Positions 8,621-18,307 are shown, counted from the stretch's first letter. The stretch: 64,000 nt of DNA from Hyphomicrobiaceae bacterium (GCA_022842785.1 JALHOW010000007.1:62001-126000), one strand, 5' to 3'. Notes: generated from the letters alone by a model not told the origin. Translations and numbers: made by a program.

Positions 8621-9565
8621 TCATCGGCCGATTTTAGCGAGCTCGGCTTCGAGCTCGGGCAGCAATTGGAAAAGATCGCCGACGAGGCCGTAGTCGGCGA
8701 CCTGGAAGATCGGCGCTTCCGCGTCCTTGTTTATGGCGACGATGACCTTGCTGTCCTTCATGCCGGCGAGATGCTGGATCGCTCCGGAGATGCCGACTGC
8801 AATGTAGAGCTCCGGGGCGACGACCTTGCCGGTCTGGCCGACCTGGAAATCGTTCGGTACGAAGCCTGCGTCCACGGCTGCGCGTGAGGCGCCCATGGCC
8901 GCGCCGAGCTTGTCGGCGACGGGCTCGATGTACTTCTTGAAGTTATCGCCCGACTGCATGCCGCGCCCGCCCGAGATGACGATGCGCGCCGAGGTCAGCT
9001 CCGGACGATCGGACTTCGAGAGCTCGGCCTTGTCGAAGGTCGAGATGCCCGCGGCGGCCGGTGCCGAAATCTTGTCGATGGCCGCGGAGCCGCCTGCGCC
9101 CACAGCCTGGAACGAGGCCGTGCGCACGGTAATGACCTTCTTCGCCTCGCCCGACTGCACGGTCTGGATGGCGTTGCCCGCGTAGATGGGGCGCTCGAAC
9201 GTGTCGGCAGAGATTACCTTCGTCACGTCCGAGAGCTGCATGACATCGAGCGTGGCAGCGACGCGCGGAAGCACGTTCTTGCCGGAGGCCGTCGCTGGCG
9301 CGAGCACGGCATCGTAGCTGGCCATGAGCGGCACGATGAGCGCCGACATTTCCTCGGCGAGCTGATTGGCGAACTGCGGCGCATCCGCGAGGAGCACCCT
9401 CGCTACGCCATCGAGCTTGGCAGCGGCTTCTGCGACGGCGCCGCAGTTGCTGCCCGCGACGAGGACATGGACCTCGCCGCCGAGTGCCGTGGCAGCACTC
9501 ATGGCCTTGGCGGTGGCGCTGCCGAGCGCGCTGTTGTTGTGATCGGCAACAAGAAGAACAGCCAT
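8621..9565 (-). CDS. etfA: Electron transfer flavoprotein, alpha subunit
   Basis: A 314-residue EtfA/FixB-type protein that carries electrons from acyl-CoA dehydrogenases to ETF-ubiquinone oxidoreductase. The N-terminal nucleotide-fold domain starts [17 protein letters not shown]. The C-terminal FAD domain shows ISGGRGM, the [20 protein letters not shown] stretch, and [20 protein letters not shown]. Its ATG shares one base with the etfB stop (TAATG), indicating coupled translation. The downstream dehydrogenase completes a beta-oxidation-type electron transfer unit. Confidence 0.97.
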   Translation of the reverse strand: MAVLLVADHNNSALGSATAKAMSAATALGGEVHVLVAGSNCGAVAEAAAKLDGVARVLLADAPQFANQLAEEMSALIVPLMASYDAVLAPATASGKNVLPRVAATLDVMQLSDVTKVISADTFERPIYAGNAIQTVQSGEAKKVITVRTASFQAVGAGGSAAIDKISAPAAAGISTFDKAELSKSDRPELTSARIVISGGRGMQSGDNFKKYIEPVADKLGAAMGASRAAVDAGFVPNDFQVGQTGKVVAPELYIAVGISGAIQHLAGMKDSKVIVAINKDAEAPIFQVADYGLVGDLFQLLPELEAELAKIGR

Positions 9566-10317
9566 TAGAGCACTCCCGCCTCATCCTTGAGCTTCGCGAC
9601 CAGCTCGGCGACGCTGCCGACCTTCACGCCCGACTTGCGGCCCGGCGGTTCGGTCGTCTTCAGCACCTTGAGCCTCGGGGTGACGTCGACCCCGAAGTCG
9701 GCGGGCTTCTTGGTATCGAGCGGCTTCTTCTTCGCCTTCATGATGTTCGGCAGCGAGGCATAGCGCGGCTCGTTGAGGCGGAGGTCCGTCGTCACGATGG
9801 CCGGCATGTTGAGCTTGATGCTCTCGAGGCCGCCGTCGACCTCGCGCGTCACGTGCAGCGAGTTGCCCTCGATCGCGACCTTCGAGGCGAATGTGCCCTG
9901 CGGCCAGCCGAGCAGCGCGGCGAGCATCTGGCCCGTCTGGTTGCTGTCGTCGTCGATCGCCTGCTTGCCGAGAATGACGAGCCCTGGCTGCTCCGCTTCG
10001 ACAATGCCCTTCAGGAGCTTTGCGACGGCGAGCGGCTCGACGGGATCTTCGCCTGTCTCGACGAGAATGCCGCGGTCGGCGCCCATGGCGAGGGCGGTGC
10101 GGATCGTCTCCTGCGCCTTTGCCGGTCCGACGGAGACGGCGACGATTTCCGTGACGGCACCCTTTTCCTTGAGACGGATCGCCTCTTCGACGGCGATCTC
10201 GTCGAACGGGTTCATCGACATCTTGACGTTGGCGAGTTCGACGCCCGAACCGTCAGCCTTCACTCTGATCTTCACGTTGTAGTCGACGACCCGCTTAACG
10301 GGCACCAGCACTTTCAT
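9565..10317 (-). CDS. etfB: Electron transfer flavoprotein, beta subunit
   Basis: A 250-residue EtfB that forms the ETF heterodimer with EtfA and holds AMP. It starts [20 protein letters not shown], and the core motifs [13 protein letters not shown] and [15 protein letters not shown] are typical of the beta subunit. It is the first gene of the etfB-etfA-dehydrogenase operon. The 387-base region upstream should hold the promoter. Confidence 0.97.
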   Translation of the reverse strand: MKVLVPVKRVVDYNVKIRVKADGSGVELANVKMSMNPFDEIAVEEAIRLKEKGAVTEIVAVSVGPAKAQETIRTALAMGADRGILVETGEDPVEPLAVAKLLKGIVEAEQPGLVILGKQAIDDDSNQTGQMLAALLGWPQGTFASKVAIEGNSLHVTREVDGGLESIKLNMPAIVTTDLRLNEPRYASLPNIMKAKKKPLDTKKPADFGVDVTPRLKVLKTTEPPGRKSGVKVGSVAELVAKLKDEAGVL

Positions 10318-10704
10318 TGATACGGCGCTCCCCAGACCTTCAGGAAAATCGGCTCCGAAACGGCAAGGTGGATGATTGCACCCGCCATGGCGCGCTTAGC
10401 CGATTGCGCAATGATGAACAGTGGTCTCGCTCCCCGGCCGAGCGGCCTGCGGACCTCCGCACGATGCCGTGATTTCGGCCTCTCGCAGATGCGAAATAAG
10501 ACTAGGCCGTGTCAATTTGCAAGTCAATCGTGCGACAGTTTGTCGTTGTTTTAGGCAGACCCTGCCATGCAGCTCGCGAGCGGGGCGCTGCGTCCTTGCC
10601 GGGCCCGCAAACATTGTGCGAAAGGCGGCCAGCCGCCTAGTGTCTTTCTCTCGCACCGGGCGACGTCCGTGCAAACCCTTTCACCACGTTTCAAGGAGCA
10701 CCTC
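10318..10704. other. Divergent intergenic region between etfB and a CoA-transferase gene
   Basis: No gene is supported in these 387 bases. The right-hand part (about 10490-10560) is AT-richer than its surroundings and contains a 13-base perfect palindrome, CGACAGTTTGTCG (10533-10545), followed by TTGTTTT. This could be an operator or a weak terminator hairpin. Promoters for both flanking genes must lie here, but I cannot place them with confidence. Confidence 0.4.
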
Positions 10705-11973
10705 ATGGCTGGCGCGTCAGCGGCGGATGGCGACGGCAGGCAGCAGACCAACGGTGCCCTCGGCGACGTGCTCGTGCTCGACCTCACGCAGATGCTGGCG
10801 GGGCCATTCGTAACCATGATGCTCGCCGACCAGGGCGCGCGCGTCATCAAGATCGAGCCGCCGGGTGGCGATGCGACGCGCCTTTTCGGGCCGTTTGCGC
10901 AAGGGCAGGTGGGCGTGCCGGATGGCGGGTACGGGGGTTATTTCGGCTCCACGAACCGCAACAAGGAATCCATTGTTCTCGACCTCAAGTCCGAGCAGGG
11001 GCGGGAGGTCCTGAAGCGGCTTGTCGCGAAGGCCGACATTCTCGTCGAAAATTTCCGCGCCGGAGTGATGGAGCGACTAGGGCTCAGCTACGAGACGCTT
11101 GCGGAGATCAATCCGCGCCTCGTCTACGGGACGATCCGCGGCTTCGGTGATCCACGTTCGGGGCGCAGTCCCTATGCCGAGTGGCCGGCTTACGACATCG
11201 TGGCCCAGGCCATGGGCGGCATTATCGCGATCACCTCTCCCACACCAGGCGGGCCGCCGACAAAAATTGGTCCCGGCGTGGGCGATCTCATTCCCGCCAT
11301 GCAATGCGCGTTCGGCATCTTGGCAGCGCTGCACCATGCGCGCGCGACCGGGCGCGGACAGTTCGTCGACGTTGCCATGGTCGATGGCGTACTGGCGGCC
11401 TGCGAAAGGCCGGTATTCCAGTATTCCTACGATGGCGTCTCGCCCGGCCCCGAGGGCAACAGCCATCCGCTCCTCTGCCCCTATGGCCTCTTTCCGGCCA
11501 AGGACGGTTGGGTGGCGATCGGCTGTCCGCATGACGAATTCTGGCGCCTGCTGGTCAAGACGATCGGCCGGCCGGAGCTTGCCGACGCCCCGCGCTATCG
11601 CCTGACACGCGACCGCATCGACCGGCGCGCGGAGGTCGAGGGGCTGGTGACGGAATGGACCTCGGCTCGTACCAAGGCCGAGATCACGGCCGTGCTCGGC
11701 GGCAAGATCCCGTTTGGTCCCGTGCGCAGCTTCGACGAGATCTTCGACGACCCGCACATCGCCGCGCGCGGCATGCTGGCTGAGGTTGAGCTGCCGGGCA
11801 TTACGGATCGCACGTTCAAGGTGGCGGGCCCGGCCGTGAAACTCTCCGAAACGCCCGGTGGTGTGCGCACGCGTGCACCGATGACGGGCGAGCACACGGC
11901 AAAAGTGCTGGCAGAGTTCGGCTTTTCGGGCGCGGAGATCGAGTCTCTACGCAGGCCCAAAGCCGCCGGATAA
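10705..11973 (+). CDS. Class III (CaiB/BaiF) CoA-transferase
   Basis: Transfers CoA between carboxylic acids through an enzyme-bound aspartyl-CoA. The 422-residue product has the family opening VLVLDLTQMLAGPFVTMMLADQGARVIKIEPP and the nucleophile Asp164 in PAYDIVAQAMGG. It also has the lasso-type FRAGVMERLGLSYE segment and C-terminal GEHTAKVLAEFGFS. The ATG at 10705 has AAGGAG at 10693-10698; the frame upstream has no homology. Natural acid substrate (formate, carnitine, succinate-type) is not deducible. A second family member is at 35.3 kb. Confidence 0.9.
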   Translation: MAGASAADGDGRQQTNGALGDVLVLDLTQMLAGPFVTMMLADQGARVIKIEPPGGDATRLFGPFAQGQVGVPDGGYGGYFGSTNRNKESIVLDLKSEQGREVLKRLVAKADILVENFRAGVMERLGLSYETLAEINPRLVYGTIRGFGDPRSGRSPYAEWPAYDIVAQAMGGIIAITSPTPGGPPTKIGPGVGDLIPAMQCAFGILAALHHARATGRGQFVDVAMVDGVLAACERPVFQYSYDGVSPGPEGNSHPLLCPYGLFPAKDGWVAIGCPHDEFWRLLVKTIGRPELADAPRYRLTRDRIDRRAEVEGLVTEWTSARTKAEITAVLGGKIPFGPVRSFDEIFDDPHIAARGMLAEVELPGITDRTFKVAGPAVKLSETPGGVRTRAPMTGEHTAKVLAEFGFSGAEIESLRRPKAAG

Positions 11974-12206
11974 TCGCGCAATCGTTCAATTCCCCTATCG
12001 CAGATCGCGTCGTAATTCCTGGTGCAATCCAGGATTGCGTTTTCGCGAATTTAACGCGTCTCACTGGCAACATCGGCATTACATTATTTTTCGGCACGAT
12101 ATTCAATTAGAGAGGTGAATTGACGATCCCGCACTTACGGGAGCAGTTTCCGCAAAAAGCAGAAATAATAAAAATAATGCGCTGGATCTGATCCTGGAGG
12201 TCGACG

Positions 12207-12878
12207 ATGAGGAAATTACTCCTTTCTGCGGTCGTTCTCTGTGCAAGTGTTCTTCCGAGTTTTGCGGGTGGCGGTAGCCTGAAAGATACGGGGCCCGAGC
12301 CGGTGGCTGCACCCACATGGTACGGCCCGTATATTGGCGTACACGCGGGTGGTGGATGGAGTTCAGTCGATTGGACTTACATCGTCGCTGGTACGACGGC
12401 TGATCACGACGGTAGTGGCGCTTTCGGCGGACTGCAGGCGGGCTACAATTTCCGAACTGGCAATCTCGTATGGGGCCTCGAAGCCGATATCTCGGGGGCC
12501 AACATAGACGGGCGGACGCCCTGCCCTAATCCCTCGTTCTCCTGCGATTCCGAAATCAGTTGGTTGGGATCGGTGCGCTTGCGGGCCGGCTTCACGTCAG
12601 GGGCTTGGTTGATCTACGGAACGGGCGGCTTCGGCTTCGGTCGCGTTGATATCAGCACGACATCGGCTGCGAACGTAACCAATGGCACCGAACGCACTTT
12701 GACTGGTTGGACGGCCGGTGGTGGCGTCGAATTTATCGTTGATCAGAATTGGTCGATAAAGGGCGAGTATTTGTATTACGATCTAGGCGACGATACGTTC
12801 ACGGTCGATGCGAATTTGCGCGTACGAGCAGATACGACCCTTCATACGGGAAAGATCGGTTTCAACTACCGCTTCTGA
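12207..12878 (+). CDS. Outer-membrane beta-barrel protein, Omp25/31-like
   Basis: A 223-residue protein with a cleavable signal peptide (MRKLLLSAVVLCASVLPSFA). The barrel domain shows alternating aromatic and glycine-rich strands: WYGPYIGVHAGGGWSS, GGLQAGYNFRTGNLVWGLEAD, YGTGGFGFGRV, WSIKGEYLYYDLG and the terminal KIGFNYRF with C-terminal Phe for BAM recognition. The Cys pair in PCPNPSFSCDSE could form a loop disulfide. RBS GGAGG lies at 12196-12200. It has its own AT-rich upstream region (11974-12206) and a terminator downstream, so it is probably monocistronic. Confidence 0.92.
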   Translation: MRKLLLSAVVLCASVLPSFAGGGSLKDTGPEPVAAPTWYGPYIGVHAGGGWSSVDWTYIVAGTTADHDGSGAFGGLQAGYNFRTGNLVWGLEADISGANIDGRTPCPNPSFSCDSEISWLGSVRLRAGFTSGAWLIYGTGGFGFGRVDISTTSAANVTNGTERTLTGWTAGGGVEFIVDQNWSIKGEYLYYDLGDDTFTVDANLRVRADTTLHTGKIGFNYRF

Positions 12879-12911
12879 GGGTAGTTTACGAGCGTATTGG
12901 AATGGCATGAG

Positions 12912-12943
12912 AAAGCTCGGCCCGCGCCGGGCTTTCTGTCTTT
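12912..12943 (+). terminator. Rho-independent terminator of the Omp gene
   Basis: A stem AAAGC-T-CGG / CCG-G-GCTTT (12912-12935, loop CCCGCG) is followed by the T-rich CTGTCTTTA. It lies 34 bases after the Omp stop and ahead of the convergent xerC. Confidence 0.75.
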
Positions 12944-12965
12944 ATGGGGCGTGAAAGGAATATCT

Positions 12966-13937
12966 TTATTGCGTCGCTTTTTGCGCCCGCGGGTGGGCGA
13001 GGTCATAAACCTTGAGCAGGCGCTCGCGATCGACCTCGGTATAGACCTGCGTCGTCGAAAGCGAGGCGTGGCCCAGCAGTTCCTGGATCTGCCTGAGATC
13101 GGCGCCGGCGGACAGAAGGTGCGTCGCGAACGAATGGCGCAATGCGTGCGGCGTTGCCGTCTCGGGAAGACCGAGCGCGCCGCGCAGGCGTTCCATGAGC
13201 AGTTGGATGATGCGCGGCGATAGCGGGCCACCCTTGGCGCCGCGGAACATGGGCTCGTCCTTCTCGAGCGGGAGCGGACAAAGCTCGACGTAACGTGCGA
13301 CCGCTTGCTGGATGGCCGGCAGGATCGGGACGAGCCGTTCCTTGCCGCCCTTTCCCGTGATGCGCAAAGCCTCGCGCCCCGGCATGGGGGCGTCGGCGAG
13401 CGTGAGCCCGAGCGCCTCCGAGATGCGCAGGCCGGCGCCGTAGAGGAGGAGCAACACGGCGAGGTCGCGCGCGCGCACCCAGTCGAGATCGGTGGCCATG
13501 TCGGCTTCGACGACATGCGCGGCCTTGACGACGGTCAGCGGACGCGGAAGTCCGCGCGCGACGCGCGGCGAGCCGACCTTCAGGATGGCGTGGTTTTTGA
13601 GGGATTGGCTTGCTTCGAGCCAGCGGAAGAACTGGCGGAACGAAGACATGGCACGCGCAAGTGAGCGGTTCTCGACGCCGAGCCGCCGCCTGCTGGCGAG
13701 GAAGGCGCGGAAGGCCGGCGGATCCAGACGGCGGATGTCGGCGAGCGTCGGTTGGCGTCCCTGGCGATGGGCGAGCCAGGCACAAAGCTGGCGCCAGTCG
13801 CGCTCATAGGCCTCGATCGTATTGGTGCTCGCAGCGCGCGCGACGAGATGCGTGCGCCAGCGCTCGAGTGCTGTGGCGAGATCATTCGCAATGGCAACGT
13901 CGTCGCTTTCCATCATGGCGCGCGTCAGCCCGGTCAC
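12966..13937 (-). CDS. xerC: Tyrosine site-specific recombinase, chromosome dimer resolution
   Basis: A 323-residue XerC/XerD-type recombinase acting at dif. The N-terminal SAM-like domain spans about 15-115. The catalytic residues are all visible: Arg171 in GAGLRISEAL, Lys in ITGKGGKER, His264-X2-Arg267 in HALRHSFATHLL, His290 in LLGHASLSTTQVYT, and nucleophile Tyr299. Length and the strict core spacing fit a chromosomal Xer protein rather than a phage integrase; XerC is favoured but XerD is not excluded. A perfect CtrA-type site lies 46 bases upstream of its start. Confidence 0.88.
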   Translation of the reverse strand: MTGLTRAMMESDDVAIANDLATALERWRTHLVARAASTNTIEAYERDWRQLCAWLAHRQGRQPTLADIRRLDPPAFRAFLASRRRLGVENRSLARAMSSFRQFFRWLEASQSLKNHAILKVGSPRVARGLPRPLTVVKAAHVVEADMATDLDWVRARDLAVLLLLYGAGLRISEALGLTLADAPMPGREALRITGKGGKERLVPILPAIQQAVARYVELCPLPLEKDEPMFRGAKGGPLSPRIIQLLMERLRGALGLPETATPHALRHSFATHLLSAGADLRQIQELLGHASLSTTQVYTEVDRERLLKVYDLAHPRAQKATQ

Positions 13938-13983
13938 TCCGGCTCGTTCATTTCCTGTGCTATTGAGCGCTCTGCTGCTTCGG

Positions 13984-13998
13984 TTAACAAATACTTAA
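13984..13998. promoter_or_regulatory. Perfect CtrA-type site TTAA-N7-TTAA
   Basis: The sequence TTAACAAATACTTAA is a full match to the CtrA consensus. It lies in the 80-base divergent gap between xerC (start 13937) and the flavoprotein gene (start 14018). CtrA is the cell-cycle master regulator of alphaproteobacteria, and a chromosome-segregation recombinase is a sensible target. Binding is inferred, not shown. Confidence 0.55.
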
Positions 13999-14017
13999 AA
14001 CAGCATTGGGGGGAAGC

Positions 14018-15712
14018 ATGGGCGAGCGCGTGGCCTGCGATGTCCTCGTCGTCGGTTCCGGTGCGGGTGGTTTCGCGGCGGCGCTCACGGCGCGCCATCA
14101 TGGCCTCGACGTGCTCATGGTGGAGAAGGAGGCGCTCTTTGGCGGCACGACTTGCTACTCCGCCGGCGTGATCTGGATTCCGGGCAGCGCGCACGCCAAG
14201 GCCGCTGGGATCGACGATGGTCCTGCTCAAGCCCTGCGCTATCTCGAAAGCATTGCCGGAAATCGCCTCGACCGCGCGCGCGCGGAGGCCTTCCTCGCGA
14301 CAGGCCCGGAGATGCTCTCGTTTCTCGAAGCCACGACCGACGCGCGCTACACGCTCTGTCCCACCTGGGCGGACTACGAGCCCGAACTGCCGGGCGGCTC
14401 GAATGGCGGACGCTCCCTCGCGCCCGAGCCCTTCGACGGACGCAGGCTTGGTAAGCGCTTCGATGCGCTTCGCCCGCCGCTCGCTTCCATGATGCTGCTC
14501 GGCGGCATGATGGTCGGGCGTACCGATCTCCCCCACCTCTACAACATGATGCGCGTGCCGAAGTCGGCATGGCACGCCGTGCGCATGTTCGCGCGCTATG
14601 GCCGCGACCGCCTCCAGTGGAAGCGCGGCACGAGACTGGCCAACGGGAACGGGCTCATCGCAGCTTTGTCAGTTGCCGCAGAAAAGAAGGGCATCCCACT
14701 CTGGCTGAGCGCGCCGTTGATGTCGCTCGTCGATGAGAATGGTCGCATAGCCGGCGCTATCATCCGCCGCGAGGGACGCGACGTCGAAGTGCGCGCGCGG
14801 CGTGGCGTCGTTCTCGCTTGCGGCGGCTTCGCGGGCGACGCTGCACTGAAAGCGCGGCTCTATGCCCATGTCACAGAAGGGCGCGCGCACCAGTCCTTGC
14901 CGCCTGCGACCAACAGCGGTGATGGCATCAGGATAGCGACTGCGGCCGGCGCTGCCTTCAACGAGGATGTGCACTTCGCGGCAGCATGGACGCCCGTTTC
15001 TTTTTTGCCGGGGCCGAATGGCACCAAGCTGCCTTACCCGCACTTCATCGATCGCGGAAGGCCCGGCTTCATCGCCGTCGATCGGAGGGGCAAGCGCTTC
15101 GTCAACGAGGCCAAGTCCTATCATGTGTTTGTGCCGGCCATGATCGAGGCCTGCCGCGGAGACGCTGAGACCGAATGCTGGAACATTTGCGATCACGCAG
15201 CCATCCGGCGCTGGGGCCTCGGTGCGGCGCCGCCGAGGCCCGCACCCCTGAAGCCTTATCTCGACAGCGGGTACGTCGTCAGTGCCGCCACTCCCGAGGA
15301 ACTCGCGCGCCGCATCGGCATCGATGCTGCGGGCTTGGCGGCAACCATCCGCACGTTCAACGAGGGTGCCCTGCGCGGGGCGGATGCGGAGTTCGGGCGC
15401 GGCACGGACGCCTACCAGCGCTTCAATGGTGCGCCCGGCCACACGCCCAATCCCTGCGTCGCACCGCTCGACCATCCGCCCTACTACGCCGTGCGTCTCG
15501 TGCCCGGCGACATCGGCACATTTGCTGGCCTCAAAGCGGATGCCTCCGCACGCGTGCTCGACAAGGATGGGCACCCCATCGAGGGGCTCTATGCCGCCGG
15601 CAACGACATGGCGAGCGTGATGGGCGGGACTTACCCCGGCGCCGGCATAACCATCGGCCCGGCTCTGACCTTCGGCTACATCGCCGGCCGGCATCTGGCG
15701 GGGAAAGCCTGA
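14018..15712 (+). CDS. FAD-dependent oxidoreductase, 3-ketosteroid-dehydrogenase/fumarate-reductase-like
   Basis: A 564-residue flavoprotein. The N-terminal FAD Rossmann motif is ACDVLVVGSGAGGFAAALTA with Glu at VEKEALFGGTT. The C-terminal FAD loop is GLYAAGNDMASVMGGTYPGA...ALTFGYIAGRHLAG, which is typical of the KstD/3-oxosteroid 1-dehydrogenase group. The ATG at 14018 follows a strong GGGGGAAG and is preferred to the TTG at 14006. No steroid-degradation genes surround it, so a steroid substrate is unproven; other enoate or keto acids are possible. Confidence 0.85.
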   Translation: MGERVACDVLVVGSGAGGFAAALTARHHGLDVLMVEKEALFGGTTCYSAGVIWIPGSAHAKAAGIDDGPAQALRYLESIAGNRLDRARAEAFLATGPEMLSFLEATTDARYTLCPTWADYEPELPGGSNGGRSLAPEPFDGRRLGKRFDALRPPLASMMLLGGMMVGRTDLPHLYNMMRVPKSAWHAVRMFARYGRDRLQWKRGTRLANGNGLIAALSVAAEKKGIPLWLSAPLMSLVDENGRIAGAIIRREGRDVEVRARRGVVLACGGFAGDAALKARLYAHVTEGRAHQSLPPATNSGDGIRIATAAGAAFNEDVHFAAAWTPVSFLPGPNGTKLPYPHFIDRGRPGFIAVDRRGKRFVNEAKSYHVFVPAMIEACRGDAETECWNICDHAAIRRWGLGAAPPRPAPLKPYLDSGYVVSAATPEELARRIGIDAAGLAATIRTFNEGALRGADAEFGRGTDAYQRFNGAPGHTPNPCVAPLDHPPYYAVRLVPGDIGTFAGLKADASARVLDKDGHPIEGLYAAGNDMASVMGGTYPGAGITIGPALTFGYIAGRHLAGKA

Positions 15713-15915
15713 TGCGCACCCGCTAACAAATTGCTTTTCGCCACATTTTTGCCAATCGAGCCGCCAACTTGCACATTGGGACGAGCCAACGTATGTTGCG
15801 CCGCGATACCACTGTACCCGCGCGGCCCCAGTCGTGGTTCAAGTCGCGGTTCAAGTGCTGGAGCATTCTGCGCGTTTGCCGCCCGCTGTTTCGCGGCCTC
15901 CATACGGTCAATGGT

Positions 15916-17154
15916 ATGCCTATCGCTGCTCTCGATCCGGCCTCTCTCGGGCGCCTTCATGGTGTCGCTGATGGCGCGCGCGTCGTGGTTGCGATGTCGG
16001 GGGGGGTGGATAGTTCCGTTGTCGCCGGCCTCGCTAAAGCGGCCGGCTATGACGTCGTTGGCATCACGCTCCAGCTCTATGATCATGGATCTGCAACCGG
16101 CCGAAAGGGCGCTTGCTGCGCCGGCCAGGACATCCACGACGCCCGCCGCGTCGCCGAGCATTTGGGCATTGCACACTACGTGCTCGACTACGAGCGCCGC
16201 TTTCGCGAAGCCGTGATTGCGCCGTTCGCAGAGAGCTATCTCGCCGGCGAAACGCCTATTCCCTGTGTGTCATGCAACCAGAACATCAAGTTTTCGGGCC
16301 TGCTCGATACCGCCCGTGAAATCGGTGCGGCGGCGCTGATCACCGGCCATTATGTCGACTGGGGCACCGTCCAGGGCCGACCGGCTCTGTACCGGCCCGT
16401 CGATCTCGGCCGCGACCAGAGCTATTTCCTTTTCGCGACGACGCGCGAGGAGCTTGCGTTCCTGCGCTTTCCTCTCGGCGCCCTGCAAAAGGCTGAGGTG
16501 CGCGAGCTTGCGCGCGCGCTCGATCTGCCGGTTTCCGAGAAGGCCGACAGCCAGGATATCTGCTTCGTGCCGACCGGTCGCTACAGCGACGTCATTGAGC
16601 GATTGAAGCCGGAAGCGGCAATGCCGGGGAACATCGTTCATGTCGATGGGCGGGTTCTCGGCCGCCATGATGGCATCTTCAGTTTTACCGTTGGCCAGCG
16701 GCGCGGGCTCGGCGTAACCGGGCGTGAGCCGCTGTACGTCGTTCGGCTCGATGCAGCACGTGCAGAGGTGGTCGTCGGCCCGCGAGACAGCTTGCGTGTG
16801 CGCACGATTATGCTTAAAGACGTGAATTGGCTCGGGGACGAGCCGGCCGATGGCGGGGGCGCCGTGCGTGAACGTATCCATGTGCGCGTGCGTTCGTCTC
16901 AAGAGCCGCTGTCGGCGGTTCTCTCGCTCGAAGGGCGAGCGGCAGCGGTTGTTCTGGACGACGGAGAGTTCGGGGTGGCTCCGGGTCAGGCGTGCGTCTT
17001 CTATTCATCCGATGCAATGGCGCGCGTGCTCGGTGGCGGCTGGATCACTGCGACCTCTTCCAACATAGATGAATTGGGCTTCGGTGCCGCATTAGGGGCA
17101 GTGGGGTCTCATGCCAGTGCAGGTGCTGCAGTAGTCGCTGGTCCCGGCGAGTGA
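15916..17154 (+). CDS. mnmA: tRNA-specific 2-thiouridylase
   Basis: Thiolates U34 of tRNA Lys, Glu and Gln. The 412-residue product has the PP-loop [17 protein letters not shown] (27-43) and the nucleophilic Cys120 in [13 protein letters not shown]. The partner Cys216 is in [13 protein letters not shown], followed by [12 protein letters not shown]. The start at ATG 15916 gives the usual MnmA length and begins close to the PP-loop. Upstream in-frame sequence lacks homology. A 25-residue Ala/Gly-rich tail ([20 protein letters not shown]) extends beyond the family end. The 200-base region upstream shows no other gene. Confidence 0.95.
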   Translation: MPIAALDPASLGRLHGVADGARVVVAMSGGVDSSVVAGLAKAAGYDVVGITLQLYDHGSATGRKGACCAGQDIHDARRVAEHLGIAHYVLDYERRFREAVIAPFAESYLAGETPIPCVSCNQNIKFSGLLDTAREIGAAALITGHYVDWGTVQGRPALYRPVDLGRDQSYFLFATTREELAFLRFPLGALQKAEVRELARALDLPVSEKADSQDICFVPTGRYSDVIERLKPEAAMPGNIVHVDGRVLGRHDGIFSFTVGQRRGLGVTGREPLYVVRLDAARAEVVVGPRDSLRVRTIMLKDVNWLGDEPADGGGAVRERIHVRVRSSQEPLSAVLSLEGRAAAVVLDDGEFGVAPGQACVFYSSDAMARVLGGGWITATSSNIDELGFGAALGAVGSHASAGAAVVAGPGE

Positions 17155-17241
17155 GGGCGGCGAGCATTCAGCTCGCGTGAGATGCATTGACGGGGAATGT
17201 CGTCGATGTTGCGTTCGGAGAATGGGCAAGGAACGTCGGGA

Positions 17242-17922
17242 ATGCAGAACAGTACAGCCGGGCGCACGACCGCAGCTCAGATGGATGAGGCCGCCATCAA
17301 GACGGCCTATCGGCGATGGGCGCCTGTCTACGACAACACGTTCGGTCGCTTCACGACGGAAGGTCGCCGGCACGCCGTCGAGTTCATCAACCAGCGTCAC
17401 GGCAAGGTGCTCGAGGTTGGTGTTGGAACCGGGCTCTCGCTTCCCGACTACGGCCGACATCTAGAGATCGTCGGCATCGATCTTTCGCCCGAGATGCTCG
17501 ATAAGGCGCGCGAGAAGGTTGCCGAGGAGGGCCTGAGCAACGTCAGCGGCCTTCACGAGATGGATGCGAGCGAGCTGACATTCCCGACAGGCTCATTCGA
17601 CACCGTTGTCGCCATGTACGTCATGACCGTCGTGCCGGAGCCCGAGAAGGTCATGCGCGAGCTTGCGCGCGTGTGCAAGGTCGGCGGCGAGGTCATCCTG
17701 GTGAACCACTTCAGCCAGGAAGAGGGTGTGCGCGGCTGGGTCGAGCGCCGCATGGCGCCTTTCGCCGACAAGCTCGGCTGGCACCCGGTGTTCGACGTCG
17801 ACCGCGTTCTGGTCTGCGATAATCTGAAGCTCATCGGCCGGCGCGCGCTGCGCCCGTGGGGCCTCTTCACGATGCTGCGCTTCGAGAAATTGCGCGAAGT
17901 CGTGCAGGTCGCGGCGGAGTAG
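17242..17922 (+). CDS. pmtA: Phosphatidylethanolamine N-methyltransferase, PmtA type
   Basis: Methylates phosphatidylethanolamine to phosphatidylcholine at the inner membrane. The 226-residue product has YRRWAPVYDNTFG, SAM motif I VLEVGVGTGLSLPDY (56-70), GIDLSPEMLDKAREKV and MYVMTVVPEPEKVMRELARV, all characteristic of the rhizobial/Rhodobacter PmtA family. The ATG at 17242 has AAGGA nine bases upstream; the earlier ATG at 17197 has a poorly spaced RBS. psd at 22.7 kb supplies the PE substrate pathway. Confidence 0.88.
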   Translation: MQNSTAGRTTAAQMDEAAIKTAYRRWAPVYDNTFGRFTTEGRRHAVEFINQRHGKVLEVGVGTGLSLPDYGRHLEIVGIDLSPEMLDKAREKVAEEGLSNVSGLHEMDASELTFPTGSFDTVVAMYVMTVVPEPEKVMRELARVCKVGGEVILVNHFSQEEGVRGWVERRMAPFADKLGWHPVFDVDRVLVCDNLKLIGRRALRPWGLFTMLRFEKLREVVQVAAE

Positions 17923-17930
17923 GCGTTCAA

Positions 17931-18011
17931 ATAAAAAAGGACGGGTTTCGGGGGTGTCCCCCGAGCGGGGTGAAGGGGTGGCAGTCCCTCTCGCGCCGAA
18001 GGCGCGATTTC
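17931..18011. repeat. Palindromic intergenic repeat, copy B
   Basis: AAAAAAGGACGGG, GGGGGTGTCCCCCGAGCGGGG and GGGTGGCAGTCCCTC modules match copies A and C in order. A TCGCGCC-GAA-GGCGCGA hairpin follows (about 17991-18007). It begins about 9 bases after the pmtA stop, so it could act as its terminator, and lies between pmtA and tRNA-Met. Confidence 0.75.
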
Positions 18012-18079
18012 GAGTAACGGCATTGGTCAGGTTCTATTGACAGCCGTTGCGCGCCCTCCTTATACGAGGGCGCTGGTAT

Positions 18080-18156
18080 GGCGGGATAGCTCAGGTGGTT
18101 AGAGCGAAGGTCTCATAATCCTTAGGTCGGCGGTTCAAGTCCGCCTCCCGCTACCA
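18080..18156 (+). tRNA. tRNA-Met (anticodon CAT, elongator type)
   Basis: A complete 77-base tRNA cloverleaf with encoded CCA. The acceptor stem is GGCGGGA/TCCCGCT (with one G-T pair at position 1-72). The D-arm is GCTC...GAGC, the anticodon loop CTCATAA gives CAT, and the T-arm is GGCGG-TTCAAGT-CCGCC. The base pair closing the anticodon loop is a T-T mismatch. The paired 1-72 position argues against the initiator. Lysidine-type tRNA-Ile2 also reads CAT, but the acceptor and D-arm resemble rhizobial elongator Met. Confidence 0.9.
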
Positions 18157-18307
18157 AACATCGGCTTTGTCAGCGCGCGCTCCGGCCTTTTGCCCATCCG
18201 GACCCTAATGTAGCCCTAATGAGACGTTAACGAAGCAGCATCGCGCCGTTGCTTTCGACCCATTGTCGTGCGTGAGCGTCTTTCCGCACCAGGGAGCCCG
18301 ATGGGCC

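Noticed and set aside
10533-10545. CGACA-GTT-TGTCG palindrome as a terminator
   Set aside because: It lies in a divergent intergenic region where no transcript is expected to end; an operator is equally possible, so it is only mentioned with the gap.
12966-13937. Tyrosine recombinase as evidence of a prophage or integrative element
   Set aside because: Length, motif spacing and context fit a chromosomal Xer protein; no att-like repeats, tRNA junction or phage genes are nearby.
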